The notes beneath the pieces were generated by a model. The model was not told the DNA's origin, searched no databases, and saw only the letters and a list, made by a program, of their open reading frames with translations. A program made the position numbers and the translations under genes. From positions 1,488,001-1,552,000 of the forward strand of contig NZ_JAPEVI010000003.1 of NCBI RefSeq assembly GCF_026240905.1: DNA of 64,000 nt, given 5' to 3'. Positions 61,966 to 64,000 of this stretch are shown here, piece by piece; the stretch's first letter is position 1; the number at the start of each line of letters is the position of its first letter. This stretch comes from Roseibium salinum. Its GTDB lineage: Bacteria > Pseudomonadota > Alphaproteobacteria > Rhizobiales > Stappiaceae.

Positions 61966-63585
61966 GTGAGTCAGTTTTGGACAACACGCAGCAACGCAAT
62001 AACCAAAACAAGACCCTCCGGGCGGCTAATGGGATCACTTGCGCCAGAAACCGGCGACGAAAAACTCGCCATAAACGAGCAGCGGGCCATGCGGCGGCGC
62101 GAGGTGGCGCGCTCGGTCAGCGATGTGCGCAGCCGCCTCGGCGCGCCGGAAAACCGTCATACGACCTTCGACTTGGAACGCCGGCATCTCTTTGCCGACA
62201 CGCGCATCAATGCGGCCTATGCCGTGCCTCTGCTCGCCCTGATCGTTGCCGCCATTTCGGTGCTCTGGGTCAGCCCCCTGTTCATCGGCGCATGGTTTGC
62301 CGTCACGCTCTGCACCCACTTCACGATGGTGGTGACCAGCCATTCCTACGAGAAAGCTCCTTCCGATCAGAAGGCCCGGATCCACTGGCGCAAGCGGTTC
62401 ACGATCGGCGAGTTCTTCTATGGCTGCAGCTGGGCATCGTTTTTCCTCTTGCCCAAGACCGCGGAGGCCGGCGACGGGTTCGTGATCTTCCATTTCGCCA
62501 CGCTGCTGATCGTGGTTGCGATGAATACAATGCAGTCGGCAACGCTGCCAAAATGTCTTCTGGCCAGCACGTTGCCCATGACCATCGTCGTCACCTTCAA
62601 TTTCCTGCAGCAGATCGATCCGATCCACTACACGCTCGCGGCCATGGCCATCGGCGCCCAGGGGTTCTTCTTCATTCTCGGCAACCAGCTCTTGAAAAAC
62701 GCTAATACCATGCTGGAATACCGCGCCGATAAGGATCACCTGATTGCCGAACTGGAAACCGCCAACGCCATGTCGGACGAAGCCCGCAGGCGCGCGGAAG
62801 CCGCCAACATGGCCAAATCCCGCTTTCTGGCAACCATGAGCCACGAGTTGCGCACCCCGCTCAACGCCATCCTCGGTTTCTCCGAAATCATGAAGGACGA
62901 AGTGCTCGGCGCAATGCACAACAGCAATTACCGCTCCTATTCCGAGGACATCCACGGCTCCGGACAGCATCTTCTCAACCTGATCAACGAAATTCTCGAT
63001 CTGTCCAGGATCGAGGCCGGCCGTCATGAATTGAACGAAGAGGCGCTGTATCTGGACGACGTCGTCGAAGAATGCGGCACGATGATGAAGGTGCGTGCCA
63101 ACGCAAAGTCCATTTCACTGCATCATACCCATGAGCAGGATTTGCCAAGGGTCTGGGCGGACGAACGCGCCCTGCGTCAGGTGGTGCTGAACCTCATGTC
63201 CAATGCGGTCAAATTCACGCCCGTGGGCGGTGAGGTCTGGATCAAGGTGGGGCCGACCTCGGACGGCGGGCAATATGTCTCCATCAAGGACACGGGACCG
63301 GGAATTCCGGAAGACGAAATTCCGACCGTCCTGGAAGCATTCGGCCAGGGGTCCCATGCGATCAAGACTGCGGAGCCGGGCACCGGCCTCGGCCTGTCGA
63401 TCGTCCAGGCCCTCGTCAGCATGCATGACGGCGAATTCACGCTGAAGTCGAAACCGGACGAGGGTACCGAAGTCATCGTTGCCCTGCCGCGGGCCAGGAT
63501 CATGAATTATTCGCCGGATATCGTCTGGGCCGACCCGCAGGACGATACTCCCGGCCGCCGGGACCGCAAGGCACGCTCGGCCTGA
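61966..63585 (+). CDS. Membrane-bound sensor histidine kinase
   Basis: 539-residue inner-membrane kinase. A basic cytoplasmic N-terminus, then hydrophobic segments (about 82-110, 150-195, 200-240), a coiled linker, and a HisKA domain with TMSHELRTPLNAILGFSEIM (phospho-acceptor His293). The HATPase domain contains NLMSNAVKFTPVG (N box), SIKDTGPGIPEDEIP (G1) and GTGLGLSIV (G2). The form resembles DivJ/PleC-type alphaproteobacterial kinases. The GTG at 61966 is chosen because AAGGA lies just upstream. No response regulator is adjacent, so it is orphan. Confidence 0.94.
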   Translation: MSQFWTTRSNAITKTRPSGRLMGSLAPETGDEKLAINEQRAMRRREVARSVSDVRSRLGAPENRHTTFDLERRHLFADTRINAAYAVPLLALIVAAISVLWVSPLFIGAWFAVTLCTHFTMVVTSHSYEKAPSDQKARIHWRKRFTIGEFFYGCSWASFFLLPKTAEAGDGFVIFHFATLLIVVAMNTMQSATLPKCLLASTLPMTIVVTFNFLQQIDPIHYTLAAMAIGAQGFFFILGNQLLKNANTMLEYRADKDHLIAELETANAMSDEARRRAEAANMAKSRFLATMSHELRTPLNAILGFSEIMKDEVLGAMHNSNYRSYSEDIHGSGQHLLNLINEILDLSRIEAGRHELNEEALYLDDVVEECGTMMKVRANAKSISLHHTHEQDLPRVWADERALRQVVLNLMSNAVKFTPVGGEVWIKVGPTSDGGQYVSIKDTGPGIPEDEIPTVLEAFGQGSHAIKTAEPGTGLGLSIVQALVSMHDGEFTLKSKPDEGTEVIVALPRARIMNYSPDIVWADPQDDTPGRRDRKARSA

Positions 63586-63595
63586 CAGCCCATTG

Positions 63596-64000
63596 TCACT
63601 CCGATTTGCCGGAAACCCCGGCATCGGCGAAAGTAGCCATTCCGGAATGCATTTCGGCCGCGGCCTTGGCAATGCCGGCCGCGAGCGCCGCGCCGGAGCC
63701 TTCTCCAAGGCGCATGCCGAAATCGAACAGGGCCTCCTTGTCCATGTGCTCCAGAACCTTCGCGTGCGCCTGCTCGGCAGAGACGTGCGAAAACAGGCAG
63801 TGGTCCAGCCCGGACGGATCCATCGCATAGACCACCGCCGCAGCCGCCGTCGTCACGAAGCCGTCGACGATCACCGGAACCCGCTGCAGCCGCGCGGCAA
63901 TGATGAGCCCCGCCATGGCGGCGATTTCGCGTCCGCCAATTCTCCGCAGGATCTCGAGAGGATCCTTTTCACCGCTCACGCGCGCGACAGCCTTTTCGAC
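63596..64000 (-). CDS. cobT: Nicotinate-nucleotide-dimethylbenzimidazole phosphoribosyltransferase (N-terminus beyond window)
   Basis: C-terminal 134 codons of CobT, which makes alpha-ribazole phosphate for the lower ligand of cobalamin. The rest lies beyond the right edge. Recognised from [41 protein letters not shown] and the closing [34 protein letters not shown], both typical of CobT/CobU. The frame is open to position 64000 without a start. It is convergent with the sensor kinase gene (10 bases between stops). Fits with corrinoid-dependent enzymes elsewhere in the window. Confidence 0.93.
   Translation of the reverse strand, partial: VEKAVARVSGEKDPLEILRRIGGREIAAMAGLIIAARLQRVPVIVDGFVTTAAAAVVYAMDPSGLDHCLFSHVSAEQAHAKVLEHMDKEALFDFGMRLGEGSGAALAAGIAKAAAEMHSGMATFADAGVSGKSE

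Noticed and set aside
1..64000. Mobile element, phage, CRISPR array, tRNA or rRNA
   Set aside because: I found no transposase, integrase, phage structural gene, direct-repeat array, or cloverleaf/rRNA signature. A dedicated search (tRNAscan, CRISPR finder) would be decisive.

Overview
The window is an ordinary, gene-dense, GC-rich chromosomal segment of an alphaproteobacterium. I infer Hyphomicrobiales, most likely the Stappiaceae (Roseibium/Labrenzia/Stappia type). The reasons are the protein sequences, the adjacent tamA-tamB, the divergent bmt/MttB-type pair, the Rieske glycine-betaine oxygenase GbcAB and the Hyphomicrobiales-style sensor kinase. I see no rRNA, tRNA, CRISPR, IS element, phage or integration site. 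Genes stop cleanly, are often coupled by ATGA overlaps, and several carry good rho-independent terminators.

Layout. 1-9.5 kb: left-truncated PAS-GAF-GGDEF-EAL protein, DUF6653-like membrane protein, agmatinase-family ureohydrolase, zinc-type CDF exporter, guanine deaminase, MFS exporter divergent from a CueR-like MerR regulator, and rplM-rpsI with promoter and terminator. 9.7-15.6 kb: PaaI thioesterase and a one-carbon block (homocysteine methyltransferase divergent from a non-pyrrolysine MttB-type methyltransferase, then an AGE-family epimerase and folD). 15.9-22.8 kb: tamA-tamB and an XRE regulator. 22.8-30.4 kb: Ldh-type dehydrogenase, succinate-semialdehyde dehydrogenase, FecR plus CHASE2-PAS-(degenerate GGDEF)-EAL signalling pair, GDPD phosphodiesterase. 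30.8-35.3 kb: YceI / cytochrome b561 / YceI, class I fumarase, L,D-transpeptidase. 35.4-44 kb: DUF971, DNA photolyase, moaA, Bcr/CflA-type exporter, Mrp/ApbC, SDR plus GNAT, a BLUF blue-light receptor and a small membrane protein. 44.1-47.5 kb: a tightly coupled fdhD-mobA-mobB-moeA operon. 47.5-57.9 kb: Tat-exported metallo-beta-lactamase-fold hydrolase with divergent LysR, a GST, a polar amino-acid ABC transporter without its ATPase, a trans-sulfuration PLP enzyme, a LysR regulator divergent from a 50-residue ORF, a 3-hydroxyisobutyrate-dehydrogenase-type gene split by a one-base frameshift, an AlkD-type repair protein and DUF302. 58-64 kb: gbcB-gbcA, an Lrp regulator, a uracil-DNA-glycosylase-superfamily protein, a sensor kinase and right-truncated cobT.

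How the genes may work together. The clearest theme is methyl-group and one-carbon chemistry of quaternary amines. GbcAB would demethylate glycine betaine oxidatively. The bmt-like protein would transfer a betaine methyl to homocysteine. The MttB-type protein would move a quaternary-amine methyl to a corrinoid. FolD handles C1-tetrahydrofolate, CobT serves cobalamin synthesis, and FdhD with MobA/MobB/MoeA/MoaA equips molybdenum formate dehydrogenase. A second theme is light and second-messenger sensing (BLUF, photolyase, two EAL proteins). I found no clearly new multi-gene system. The best leads are the bmt/MttB pair with matching arginine-rich tails, the MerR/MFS switch, the FdhD with its cysteine pair in an unusual place, the ABC importer lacking an ATPase, and the frameshifted dehydrogenase.
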